A stretch of DNA of 64,000 nucleotides from Papio anubis (lineage: Eukaryota; Chordata; Mammalia; Primates; Cercopithecidae). The DNA is taken from assembly GCF_008728515.1 (NCBI RefSeq), contig NW_022161899.1, positions 62,001 through 126,000 of the forward strand. Reading direction: 5' to 3'. The first letter of the stretch is position 1, and each line of letters begins with the position of its first letter. A model generated the notes under the pieces. That model ran no database searches. It saw nothing but the letters and a program-made list of their open reading frames with translations, and had not been told where the DNA came from. Shown piece after piece: positions 21,890 to 32,732 of this stretch. The position numbers were made by a program, and so were the translations under genes.

Positions 21890-23179
21890 CCTAACTTGGA
21901 ATTCCCTGAAAATGCAAGTGTGCTGGGAAGCAAACTTAACCTATACAACATGTATGGAGCTAAAATTTTTAGATAATCGGAATTTAACACAACACACTAA
22001 AAAGTGTTTCTCAAAGCCTGTTATATGCAACAGAGTTTCCATAGGATGTGCTGGTAAAACCAACCAACCAAAAGAAGAGGTTCTGCCTTTATTTCATTGA
22101 ACAAATATCCTTAATGCTGCAAGTGGTATGTATCCCTTACAAATTTCCAGTGCCGATTAGCAAATTAAAATACCGGAGAAGTACTTTAGTAATGAAACAT
22201 TTACATTTTGTTTCAATGTAAAGTGTGGTCTGAAAACTTACTCAGCCGAATGTCTGAACTGTTTTTGTTGGTCTGTGGTAAGTACTGAAATGAACTAGAT
22301 AAGCATTTAGGAAGTTTAGAGAAATTAGAATAATTTAATGCTTGTTGATACTACTAATTTAAAAAGCTGGGGTAGTATTCTTTTTGTTTTTTAACATTTT
22401 ACCTATTAAATAATTAGTTTTACTGTATTTTGCAAAAAAATTGGTCTGAGACAAATTGAAAATTAAAGAAAAGAAATTGGTCCTTTACCACAGGGAGTTT
22501 CAAAAGCACTGGTTTAAAACCATTTTTCCCAGACTTATTAGACCAAAGAAACCCTGTTAAACTACCCTGTTAATAGCCTAAGGAACTTGAGTTTTGCAGA
22601 CTATATTTTGGGAAATGCTATGCAAAAAATTTAACCAGATGCAATTCAATCGTTCTTTAATAATTTCAAAAGCAGCTCAGGAATTTGAGGGCTTCAGGCT
22701 CATCATTTAGAGCCACAGTTTTCAGTGTGCTGCAACTGGGTTGTAGTCTTAGCTACTCAGCACGTGTACAGCACAGGCGACCATGCTGCCGTGTTTGCCA
22801 TGTGAAGAGCCCAGGGGTGAATATTAATAGCCCTGAGAACCTGAGCAAGGAGTGAAATTTGCAAAAAGCAAAAACATTTTTAAAAAGGGAGTGACATGAG
22901 ATGATGTACTTAGCACTAATTAAAATTTCATGCTTGGCCAAATCAAGTACTCATATTTTAGATAAATTTAAGACTATAAGTTATGAAAATTTTATTTCCT
23001 CTTCTCATTCCTTCAAAACTGAGTTGGAAGAATTTTCTTTTTTAAAGAAGTCCTTATTTCCCCCAAATTACCTTAGTTTAGTGCTAATTTAGTGTCTTCA
23101 TTATTAATTCAAATTTGCAAAGTTAAAAGAAACCAGTTTCTCTCTCAATTGTAAGAGGAAAAAGAAGTGACTTTATTTT
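21890..23179. other. Unassigned AT-rich sequence; possible hAT relic at 22490-22625
   Basis: No coding signature. 'caaaagcactggtttaaaac' near 22503 and 'ttttgggaaatgct' near 22607 resemble the ends of an old hAT-Charlie element, but the match is weak. Confidence 0.35.
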
Positions 23180-23460
23180 GGCTGGGCGCAGTGGCTCAAG
23201 CCTGTAATCTCAGCACTTTGGGAGGCTGGGGAGGGCAGATCATCTCAGGTCGGGAGTTCGAGACCAACCTGGCCAACAGGGTGAAACCCTGACTCTACTA
23301 AAAATACATAAATTAGCTGGGCATGGTGGCAGGTGCCTGTAATCCCAGCTACTCGGGAGGCTGAGGCAGAAGAATTGCTTGAACTTGGGAGGTGGAGGTT
23401 GCAGTGAGCCGAGATGGTGCCACTGCACTCCAGCCTGGGCGACAGAGCTAGATTCTGTCT

Positions 23461-23493
<33 letters not shown>

Positions 23494-23503
23494 AAGAAAA
23501 AAT
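23180..23503 (+). mobile_element. Alu (sense)
   Basis: 'ggctgggcgcagtggctcaa' to an A-rich tail containing repeated 'gaaaa' units (23477-23503). Confidence 0.95.
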
Positions 23504-23589
23504 TTACAAATATGATTGCCTTTTAAATATCTTTCTGCCAATGTGCTGGTCCTTCATGGGTCCTTAGCTTCTGTGCCTTCCCTTCTGTT

Positions 23590-24098
23590 CCCTGACGTCT
23601 ATTTTAGGAAGCTGGAAATTTCACTTCCCAGACACTCTTGTCAGTTGACTTTCTGTTAGGCTCTGCCCTGGGAAGCCTTGACAAGAGACTGGGAGGCAGG
23701 CAGAGGAGAGCCTGCTTCAGGCTTCTGAGGCACTGCAACAGGGGCTGGGGATTCCTCAGCTCCACGCGCTGGTGCTCAGGGCTTACTCCGTGGTGCTGCA
23801 CTTGGCAGTTTCAACATTAGTCTGTGGCTGCTCCCTGGTGGGCCCAAGACAGCGCAGGACAAGCCAGCGGCAGAGTAGAGAGGATGTGCCTGGTAACCCT
23901 TTCCCCTCCTTTTATTCCACAGCCCCAGGAGTGATAGTATTTCCTCACATTCCTAATATTTGGGTTATCTCATCTTCCCCTTTTGTTCTTTCAGCCTTTT
24001 CAACACTGTAGTAATGAGTTGTCTGTAGTAAATCCTCTCTGTTTGAAATATCTAGCAAGGTACCTATCAGTAAGCCATTCAAAAGAAAAACTGATACT
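23590..24098 (+). repeat. Possible ancient interspersed repeat, family unassigned
   Basis: 'gaagctggaaatttcacttc' at the left and 'taaatcctctctgtttgaaa' then 'atctagcaaggt' and 'actgatac' at the right recall a dispersed mammalian repeat ending, possibly an LTR. I cannot name it. Confidence 0.35.
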
Positions 24099-24375
24099 GG
24101 TACCCTGTTTAAATATGGAGATATACATATTTGAGTTATATGTACATATATGTTACATTTCATATCCAAGAAGACTGCAATTGAAAATATATTTTAAAGT
24201 CCACTGACAAGACCTTGTTTTGCCAAAATTCGTGTGACGATGCAATTGGTCATTTAGTAATGAAATAAACAAATTAGAAGTTAAGGTAGCTGGATGGTGG
24301 TAGGTGAATGGGAGTGAGAACCTGTATTTGATGAAGTGTATAGTAACAGATACTGGCTTTAAAAATGTATTACTT

Positions 24376-24702
24376 GGCTGAGTACAGTGGCTCATGCCTA
24401 CAATCCCAGCACTTTGGGAGGCCAAGGTGGGAGGATTGCTTAAACCCAAGAGTTCAAGACCAGCCTGGGCAACATGACGAATCCCTATCTCTAGCAACAA
24501 AAAATTACAAAAATTAGCCAAGCGTGGTGGTGTGCACCTGTGGTCCCAGCTACTGGTGGGGGCGGAGAGGGGCGGGGGCGGCGGTTTAGGTAGAGGATTA
24601 CTTGAGCCCTGGAGGCAGAGATTGCAGTGAGCTGAGATCGTGCCACTGCACTCCAGCCAGGGTGACAGGGCGAGAGAAAGACCTTGTCTTTAAAAAAAAA
24701 AG
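24376..24702 (+). mobile_element. Alu (sense) with an unusual G-rich insert
   Basis: 'ggctgagtacagtggctcat' to 'tgtctttaaaaaaaaaa'. Between 'cccagctactgg' and 'ttacttgagccc' the usual sequence is replaced by a G-rich stretch (24553-24585) with GC-box-like cores. Confidence 0.93.
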
Positions 24703-25345
24703 TACTTCATGTATTTCCTGAATAGTTCGAATAGGTGTTTTCCAAAATGCAATTCATAGAAGTCTGGTCTTCACTTAGGGAAGAAAGAGGGATTCTGTGT
24801 TCATGTAAGTCTGGAATTTAGATTGTATTTTACTATTTCTCTTCGCAAGTCAAGTGGCTCTAAGAGCTTGTAGTAAAGGTACCTGCTTAATTTTGTTTAA
24901 ATAAAATTTTCTAAAATTTGGTTGATCATGGGATTTTTTTCCTGTTTATCAATAGTGAATTGCCATATTTTAGAACTTATTGTTGGCCAGGCATTTACTG
25001 CTTAACATACACACATGCACACATAATTTTATCACTATCCCTAAATAGCTATTGCTGGTTTTTGGATTCAAGGAAATGTAACAATGAATATTAAAAAATG
25101 TAAAAGATAAATATTTCATCACATATTATGCTTATCTCCTCACACATTTCACTCTATGCCATATTTGGCTTGGTATTTTAATTTTATAAACATTTCCTTA
25201 TGCAATATAAATTGCATAAATAGTGAGTATATGGCTTCCTTAGCCAATGCTGGCAGCACAGTATTATTGACAGCATCTCCCCTGGAAACTGCTTTTCCTC
25301 ACAAAGTGTCCAGGGATTAAAACACAGAAAGATATAGGAGTAAGG
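24703..25345. other. No recognised feature
   Basis: Unassigned AT-rich sequence. Confidence 0.4.
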
Positions 25346-25346
25346 A

Positions 25347-25639
25347 TTTTTTTTTTTTTTTGAGACGGAGTTGCTCTGTTGCCCAGGCTGGAGGGCAGTG
25401 GTGCCATCTCGGCTCACTGCAACCTCTTCCCAAATTCAAGGGATTCTCCTGCCTCAGACTCCCAAGTAGCTGGGATTACAGGCATGCACCGCCATGCCTG
25501 GCTAATTTTTGTATTTTTTAGTGGAGACAGGGTTTCTCCATGTTGGCCAGGCTAATCTCAAACTCCTGACCTCAAGTGATCCACCTGCCTGGGCCTCCCA
25601 AAGTGCTGGGATTACAGGCATGAGCCACCACACCCGGTT
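25347..25639 (-). mobile_element. Alu (antisense)
   Basis: T15 tail, 'gagacggagttgctctgttg' to 'ccaccacacccggtt'. Flanked by 'agtaaggattt' and 'agtaaggactt', so the target is duplicated with one change. Confidence 0.95.
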
Positions 25640-25653
25640 GAAGTAAGGACTTC

Positions 25654-26249
25654 TTTTTTTTGAGACGGAGTCTCACTGTCTTGCCCAGGCTGGAGTGCAG
25701 TGGCACGATCTCGGCTCACTGCAACCTCCGCCTCCTGGGTTCAAGCAATTGTCCTGCCTCAACCTCCCAAGTAGCTGAGATTACAGGCGCGTGCCACCAC
25801 GCCAAGCTAATTTTTTTTTTTTTTTGAAGCAGAGTCTTGCTCTGTTGCCCAGGCTAGAGTGCAGTGGTGTGATCTTAGCTCACTGCAATCTCTGCCTCTA
25901 GGGTTTAAGCGATTCTTCTGCCTCAGCCTCTCAAATAGCTGGGACCACCAGTGCACCACCACCATGCCAGGCTAATTTTTGTATTTTTACAAAATTACAA
26001 TAGAGATCAGGTTTCAACATATTGGCCATGCTGGTCTTGAACTCCTGACCTTGATATCCCCTCGCCTTCGCCTCCCAAAGTGCTGGGATTACAGATGTGA
26101 GCCACAGTGCCCGGCCTAACTTTTGTATTTTTAGTAGAGACAGGTTTCACCATGTTGTTCAGGCCGGTCTTGAACTCCTGATCTCATGATCCACCCACCT
26201 TGGCCTCTCAAAGTGCTGGGATTACACACATGAGCCACCGTGCCCGGCC
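25654..26249 (-). mobile_element. Alu (antisense) interrupted by a second Alu
   Basis: The outer Alu occupies 25654-25810 and 26117-26249. It is preceded by 'aaggacttctt' and followed by 'aaggaattctt', so it used the same short target as the Alu at 25347-25639. Confidence 0.93.
25811..26116 (-). mobile_element. Alu (antisense) nested in an Alu
   Basis: T15 then 'gaagcagagtcttgctctgt' through 'cacagtgcccggcc'. It sits in the central T-rich linker of the outer Alu. 'acaaaattacaat' is inserted in its own linker. Confidence 0.94.
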
Positions 26250-26400
26250 AAGGAATTCTTTAATGCTTTCCACATTTATATATAAATGCAACACTTACCT
26301 TAACCTGATAAGTAAAAATAACCAAAGTCCACCAGGAAATTTAAGAGAGCATAGCATATGTCTTTATGCTTTGAGCTGCAGGATAATAACTGGAGTAATA

Positions 26401-26457
26401 TTAAGCTGGTGCAAAAGAGAAAGTAATTGCAAAAACCGCAATTACTTTCGCACCAAC
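26401..26457. mobile_element. MADE1 (mariner MITE), internally deleted
   Basis: Terminal inverted repeats 'ttaagctggtgcaaaaga' and 'ttactttcgcaccaac' with the inner 'gcaaaaaccgcaatt'. The full element is about 80 bases; here about 20 central bases are missing. MADE1 derives from Hsmar1, and its hairpins are the known source of miR-548-type microRNAs. Confidence 0.85.
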
Positions 26458-26459
26458 AT

Positions 26460-27760
26460 GATGCAATGTTCTGTGTGCCCAGTGGCCTCCTGAATATGGA
26501 GGGGAACCCGAGCCAGCCTCCAGCACATCCCAAGAACCCTTTCTATTTCTAGTGAATGGTGTAGAACCATGGCTCATGGAAAAGGTTGCTTGCTTGCTTT
26601 TTTTCTTTTTAATGTTAAAGTTAAATCAACTGTAAAAGAAAGAGGATCTTTTAAAAAATTTCTGTTTGTTCATGTGCAAACAGGCTTCAGCATACCCTGT
26701 GGCTCCAGAGATGCAAACATAACTTGGAATTTGAGTCTGGATGATTCTTAATGGGAGCCATGATTTGAATTTGGCTGAAAATTCTCAATCTGTTTTTCCA
26801 GGACAGGCTGATGACGGCTGCTGGCCAGCACTCTGGCTGGCCTGGCAGAGCCTGCTTTGTCCCCTCCTGTTTCCCTTCCTTTGAATGGGCCTTTGAAATG
26901 CCCAGCTAACAGCTGCTGGAGGCGGGGCAGAAAGGCCTGGCAGAAACAGGTGGCTTCACCTGTGTCACAGTCGTGCCAGCTCCAACAACTGGCCATCGGC
27001 TGGGAGAAGGATAGTGGGGTCAGAAAGGCAAAAACAGGGAGGAGGGGGGAAAGGGAAGCACAAATAATGGGGAGGTGGAGGCAGAGGAAAGGCTGAAGCT
27101 GAGGAGAGCCTGGATTTTTGGACATCATTTAGCACCAGTGAATTAAGAGAACTCATAGAGATGTTAAGGTGGATGATACTTCTCTGTCTAAAATATGGCC
27201 ACTTCGTTTCCTTAGGTTCTCTGATCCTGCGATTCCAAATGGAGTTTGAAACCTGATAAATTTAACCAACTCGACCAGACTTAGACCACACGCACTTTCC
27301 AGGTTTGGAGGTGAATTCTGTCTCAGTCCTCCTGGCAGGAGGGCTAAACAACCCAGGGAGGTTTGGTTGTAGGCATCCATGCCAAAGGCCTTGAGGGGAA
27401 AGCCAGAGAGCAACTCAAGAGATATGAACAGCATCATAACTAAGAGACGGCAGGCTGGACAGGCACAGGCTCGTCAGCGTCCTGGCTGGTTCAACTGAAC
27501 CCCAAGCATCTGCACCTGCTCCATCCCGTTGAATTCTCACACCATCTATCCTTTCCAGGTAAAGCCCCTGATGGGCAGGTGGGACACCTCTGGGAATCCA
27601 CGTGGTGATGTGCCCCTCCCCAGCCTTGGTGTGCTTTTACTACTGGTATGTGTAACTTTTCTTTGGAGGACTGCTTTGAGATGCTGGGGCCATTTGATCG
27701 CATGGACATGGAGAGTCAAAAATGCCTGGGACATTCCACCCCTGCAGCCCTCAGCCAACC
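26460..27760. other. No recognised gene
   Basis: Mixed sequence, GC-richer at 26800-27080 and 27440-27760. Open frames (126 codons on minus at 26748-27128) lack domains. Adjacent downstream is LTR-like sequence. Confidence 0.4.
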
Positions 27761-27763
27761 ACT

Positions 27764-28442
27764 GAGTGGTGACTGGGTCTGGATCCTGGTTCCCTTGCCT
27801 AAGCTCTGGACAGACTCTGAGACATAACTCGTCCTCTGGAGCCCCTCTGCAAGAACAGATTGAAGTTGCCTCTATAGGATTTGGCTGAGATCGAACCTTT
27901 CCCTGTCCTGCTTCCCAGTTCCCTTGCTCGTTTCCCCTGGAAGCACTTTAATAAATCATTTGCGCCGGGCGCGGTGGCTCACGACCGTAATCCCAGCACT
28001 TTGGGAGGCCGAGGCGGGAGGATCACAAGGTCAGGAGATCAAGACCATCCTGGCCAACATGGTGAAACCCGTATCTATAAAAACACACACAAAAAAATTA
28101 GCCAGTAATCTCAGCACTTTGGGAGGCCGAGGTGAGCAGATCACAACGTCAGGAGATCGAGACCATCGTGGCTAACACAGTGAAACCCCATCTCCACTAA
28201 AAATACAAAAAATTAGCCAGGTGCGGTGGCGGGCGCCTGTGGTCCCAGCTACTCGGGAGGCTGAGGCAGGAGAATGGAGTGAACCTGGGAGGCGGAGCTT
28301 GCAGTGACCCGAGATCGCACCACTGCACTCCAGCCTGGGTGACAGAGCGAGACTCCTTCTCAAATACAAATAAATAAATAAACAAATAATCATCTGCTCC
28401 TGAATTATCTCAGCATTTGCTTCTGGGGAACCCAACCTAAGA
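27764..28442 (+). mobile_element. LTR relic (ERVL/MaLR-like) split by an Alu
   Basis: The 3' end 'gcttctggggaacccaacct' then 'aagaca' is a hallmark of several ERVL-type LTRs. The part before the Alu has 'actttaataaatcatttgc', a polyadenylation-like region. The left boundary is uncertain. Confidence 0.55.
27964..28388 (+). mobile_element. Alu (sense) with duplicated left arm
   Basis: Starts 'gccgggcgcggtggctcacg'. After the first A-rich linker it returns to 'gccagtaatctcagcacttt' and runs through a second left arm before the right arm, about 120 bases longer than a normal Alu. Flanked by 'aaatcatttgc' and 'aatcatctgc'. Confidence 0.93.
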
Positions 28443-28519
28443 CAGGCAGTTTTTAAAATCCAGGTATCCCTGAGGGAATAGTGCTTTATGATGGTAACAG
28501 GTTAGCTCTGATCTTTTCT

Positions 28520-28813
28520 TTTTGTGAGACGGAGTCTCGCTCTGTCGCCCAGGCTGGAGTGCAGTGGTGCAATCTCGGCTCACTGCAAGCTCCGCCTCCC
28601 GGGTTCACGCCATTCTCCTGCCTCAGCCTCCCGAGTAGCTGGGACTACAGGCGCCTGCCAGCACGCTGGGCTAATTTTTTTTTTTTTTGTATTTTTATAG
28701 AGACGGGGTTTCCCCATGTTGGCCAGGATGGTCTCGATCTCCTGACCTTGTGATCCGCCCGCCTCGGCCTCCCAAAGTGCTGGAATTACAGGCGTGAGCC
28801 ACAGCGCCCAGCC
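28520..28813 (-). mobile_element. AluY-like (antisense), short A tail
   Basis: 'gagacggagtctcgctctgt' to 'cacagcgcccagcc', flanked by the perfect duplication 'agctctgatctttt'. The A tail is only about 10 bases although the duplication is intact. Confidence 0.96.
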
Positions 28814-28857
28814 AGCTCTGATCTTTTAATAATAGTAGTGCCAGCAAAGAGCTGGCC

Positions 28858-29367
28858 TTGACAAAACTGAACTTAGTATTGGTGAGTTTCAGCGTTTTTT
28901 TCACTCTCTGGAGAAAGTCTCCTTGGTTTCGGGCACTCTCCGAAAACAGCCCAAGGCTCTCAGGCCTTTATGGATCGGAGGCTGAGAGGAGCATCCTGGA
29001 GCTGAGGAAAGCTTTGCCTAGGGCTGCCTTCGCCCGGTGCGATGGAGCCCCAAGCACATCCCTGGCACAAAGGAGGGGCTCTGTCAATTATCTGCAGACA
29101 ACTAGGGGGCCCGTCAGGGTCCTAGGCTATGATTTCAAAGCAGAAGAGCTGCCCATAGTTCTGACAACTTTTTACCATTACTCCAATCTGATAAGAATGA
29201 AATTGCAAATTAGAAGTTCAAGGCTGAATTATTTTAATAATTTTTGCAATGTTTTCCATTATCTTAGTATCATAGCCTATAGCAGTAATTTTAAAAATCC
29301 TTTTAGTAAAACAAATGCTTTTAGCAAATGGTCTTTTCCTCTAGGCACACAGGTGTTTTGTTCTTAA
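28858..29367 (+). other. 169-codon open frame, no recognised product
   Basis: The frame spans a CpG-bearing first half (28900-29120) and an AT-rich second half. No signal peptide, domain or repeat protein is recognisable. A small L2-like end ('ccctggcacaaaggaggggc', near 29055) overlaps it. Likely fortuitous, but the CpG content makes the first half worth a conservation check. Confidence 0.2.
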
Positions 29368-29404
29368 CTATATGATTATTGCTCCATTATATATATATAA
29401 GAGA

Positions 29405-29510
29405 CATAAACACCTATGTCATGCATGTCTACATTTTATACATATATGTGTATATATGTATATAACTTTTATATATACATATATAACATATATATGTATA
29501 AAGTTATGTG
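29405..29510. repeat. AT-rich (TA)n tract with hairpin potential
   Basis: Interrupted TA/TG repeat. 'atatatgtatataa' and 'tatatatacatatat' near 29452-29484 can pair across a short 'cttt' loop. Confidence 0.75.
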
Positions 29511-29800
29511 TGAACCAGTATCATTTATGGAACATAAAGGGAACACGTTTGATTTGAGCAGGGCAAGAGATGGGAACAATGTACACCTTGAAGCATGAGT
29601 GAGAAGTGATGGTAGAAGTTGAAAAGTGTGAATAAATGGAATCAATTCACATTTATGTTAAACAGACTGGGACCAAAGCATAAAGAATGTAATATTAATT
29701 TAAGTTAAATCAGTACTTAGGGTTGATATTATAGGGTTTTGTTTTTAAAATGCAAAGAAATCTAGTTGCAAGTTAAAGTCCTAGATGTATGTGATTACTC
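29511..29800. other. No recognised feature
   Basis: AT-rich unassigned sequence. Confidence 0.4.
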
Positions 29801-29805
29801 GTGGT

Positions 29806-30125
29806 TTTGTTTTTGTTTTTGTTTTTGTTTTTTGTTTTTTTTTTGAGACAGAGTCTAGCCTGTCGCCCAGGCTGGAGTGCAGTGGCACCATCTTGGCTCA
29901 CTGCACCCATCCTCTCCTTCCTGGGATCAAGCAATTCTCCTGCCTCAGCCTCCCAAGTAGCTGGGATTACAGGCGTCCGCCACCATTCCCAGCTAATTTT
30001 TGTATTTTTAGTAGAGACAGGGTTTCACGGTGTTGGTCAGGCTGGTTTCGAACTCCTGACCTCATGATCTGTCCAGCTCAGTCTCCGAAAGTGCTGGGAT
30101 TACAAGCATGAACCACTGTGCCTGG
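29806..30125 (-). mobile_element. Alu (antisense) with (TTTTTG)n tail
   Basis: Patterned tail of repeated 'gttttt' at 29806-29843, then 'gagacagagtctagcctgtc' to 'accactgtgcctgg'. The target 'gattactc' is on both sides. Confidence 0.95.
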
Positions 30126-30183
30126 ACGATTACTCATACTTTTTTGCTCAGTGTGAGGTTGAGAAAAGGTAAGGGTGTTGATA

Positions 30184-30281
30184 TTAGGTTGGTGTAAAAG
30201 TAATGGCAGTTTTTGCCATTCATTGGAGTTTTTGCCATTACTTTTAATGGCAAAACTCACAATTACCTTTGCGCCAACTTA
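30184..30281. mobile_element. MADE1 (mariner MITE) with internal duplication
   Basis: Ends 'ttaggttggtgtaaaagtaa' and 'ttacctttgcgccaactta' are imperfect inverted repeats flanked by TA. The centre carries 'gtttttgccatt' twice, making the copy about 98 bases rather than about 80. Transcripts would fold into a long miR-548-type hairpin. Confidence 0.9.
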
Positions 30282-30284
30282 CTA

Positions 30285-30740
30285 GTTCACGAATCTTTTA
30301 AAAAACAATTTTTCAAAATAATTGTTATGAAGTGTATTACAACTGAGAAGAAAAATGCTGTGTAAAGTTCGAAGAATAAAATTGAAGCACGCTCCTGCAT
30401 CCTGTGCACTCAGCATTAGAAATAGGATATTTCCAGTACTTTTGAAGACCCACCCTCTGAATTCCCCCTCCTACCTCCATTACATCCTTTCCTCTCTCTT
30501 AAGACATAACAGATATCCCAGAATTTGTATCAGTTACTCATTTGTTTTTCTTTATAGCCTTACATCTAAGTATGGAGACTCCAACAATATATTGTTTAGC
30601 TTGGTATGTTGTAGACCTTTATATAAATGGAATCACACTGCATGTTTTTCTGTTAACTTTTTTTTTGTTTCAACATTACTTTTGAGATGGGTTTGAGATG
30701 AATTTGTAGTTCATTTAGTTTCATTGCATTTCATTTCCAT
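30285..30740. other. No confidently recognised feature
   Basis: AT-rich. 'tatccagtacttttgaagac' and 'atataaatggaatcacactg' faintly recall L1M 3' text, too weak to assign. Confidence 0.35.
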
Positions 30741-30744
30741 TGTG

Positions 30745-31156
30745 TGATTTTGCCAGCTGGGTTCCAGCCCGCTTAGTGTGAGTGAACATTGCTAATGCCT
30801 TGCCTCAGACCTGTGGCAATAACCTCTTACCTCCTGCCCTAAGGTGCTTAATTCTAAAATGTGGAAGAGTTTGCTTCCTTTGGGGTAAGCCTCTAACTGA
30901 TGGTAGCTGAAGGCTATGAATAAATGCTGCCTCTCCTTTTCTCTTCACCATGCACAACCCAGGGATGCATTTTGTACTGCTTCTCAGTGAGGACCCAGGA
31001 ACCACAGCACCTCTGGCGGCACACAGAATGCACCCTCATGTTGCTCTCACTCCTTCCCTGCTTTGTTCCCTTGTTCGTACTTGCCCCCTGGGATCACTCT
31101 CCAATACAAAGTTGTACCTTAGTTGGCTGTGCTTTGGGAATCCCAGGCTAAGACAC
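30745..31156 (+). repeat. Possible LTR relic (ERVL-like)
   Basis: Ends 'tttgggaatcccaggctaag' then 'acac', resembling the 3' end of ERVL-type LTRs, with 'ctccaatacaaagttgtacc' in place of the usual AATAAA region. Left boundary unclear. Confidence 0.4.
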
Positions 31157-31269
31157 TTTGATTCCATTATAAACATTTACAGCTATACATTTTCTTTTCA
31201 GCACCTTCATTAGCTGTATCTCATTATATTTCAATTTGTAGGTTTTTTTGTTTTTGTGGAATGGGGAGT

Positions 31270-31720
31270 TCTAAGACTTTCCTAATTGTCACTACTATGT
31301 TGTCATTGACCTATCAATTATTTGTATGTGTTTATATTTTGTAGATTTTGAAAGTTATCTTTTCTGTCATTGATCTCTTAGTTATATTGCGATTAGAGGT
31401 TTTTTCTTTGAAAAAACCTGATTCTTTCTTTGAAAAAAAACATATTCTTTGAAACCTATTGAGACTTGCTTTGTGACTTACTACATGACCAGTTTTTATA
31501 AATGTTCTCTGTGTGCTTGAAAAAGCCTTTTCTTCAGTTTTGTGGGTACAATGTTCTATATTATTGTCCTCCCAAATCTTCTATGTACTTGCTGATTGTT
31601 TTCCATATGCCTGGTCTGTCAATTACAGAGAGAAGGATATTCATATCTTCCACTATGATGGCAGATTTGTCCATTTCTCTTGGGTAGTCAATTTTTGCTG
31701 CATATATTTTTGCTTTATAT
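31270..31720 (-). mobile_element. Old L1 ORF2 relic (antisense)
   Basis: 'attgagacttgctttgtgac', 'tgttctctgtgtgcttga' and 'ttttgctttatatcat' follow the antisense ORF2 order of old L1M elements. Many indels; no frame is kept. Confidence 0.65.
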
Positions 31721-32170
31721 CATCAGCCAAAGTTAGCCAGGGCTCAATAATGGAGTTGAGGTCAAGAAAATGATTGTTTCAGCATTTCAAATTATCCTAG
31801 GCTGTTTTAAAAAGAGAAAAGTAGGTAAGCCTTAGCTGAACCATTTTCTTTAAGTAATGGGTGAACGGGTAAAAAAAAAAAAAACCCTCATTTGTCTGTA
31901 GTAAGTTGTTCTATATGAATATATGGATTTTCCACATAACTGAAGTTTAGACCAAGTAAATGTCTAAATCTTTAAAAAATTTAAGTGTTTTCTTTCCCAA
32001 CCCTTTTATTTTGAAAAATTTCAAATCTATATAAATGCAAAAGACTTGTGTAATGGAAGCACATGAAACATGAGCACCTTCTTCAAGATTCACCAGTTAT
32101 TAACGTTTTTGTCATATCTGCCTCCCCCTCACCCCATATATATTTTTTGGGTTGAATCATTGGGATACAG

Positions 32171-32288
32171 CTTGCAAGCATCATGACACTTCACCTCTGC
32201 ATGTTTCAGCATGCATCTCCCAAGAACAAAGATATCCTCCTAAGAAACCACAATACCATTATGACATATGAGGATTTAATATTGATTC
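32171..32288 (+). repeat. 118-bp segment with an inverted copy at 38581-38698
   Basis: Reverse complement matches 38581-38698 over 118 bases without indels; I count 7 mismatches (about 94% identity). Flanking similarity stops sharply at both ends. Confidence 0.93.
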
Positions 32289-32732
32289 AATAGAAAATCA
32301 CTATTATATACTCATATTCAAGTTTCCACAATTAAGCCCCAAAATGTCGTTAGTTTTTATGTGAAAATCTAGTATTCAAGTAAATTCCCCATTGCATTTA
32401 GTTGTAATGCTTTTTAAAATTTAGAACAGGTAACCACTTCCTTGCCCTGACCCTCAATTTTGTTTGTCTTATAAGAAAGTGACCCTTAGAGACCAGGCCA
32501 GTTGTGCTGTAGAATGTCCCATTGACTGGATTGTCTGATTGTTTCCTCAAGGGTAGATTTAGGTTACTTTGTGGCAAGAATACTATAGAGGTGATATTTC
32601 CCTTGCATCATATCAGGAAGCACATGATGTCATTTCTCTCCCATTATTGGTGATGCTATTTCTTTGGTCAGGTTTATTAAGGTATAATTTATATATCATA
32701 TAATCTATCCTTTTTAGTGTATAGTTCCATTA

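Noticed and set aside
26748..27128. 126-codon minus-strand frame
   Set aside because: Proline-rich low-complexity text over a purine-rich tract; no domain and no supporting neighbour.
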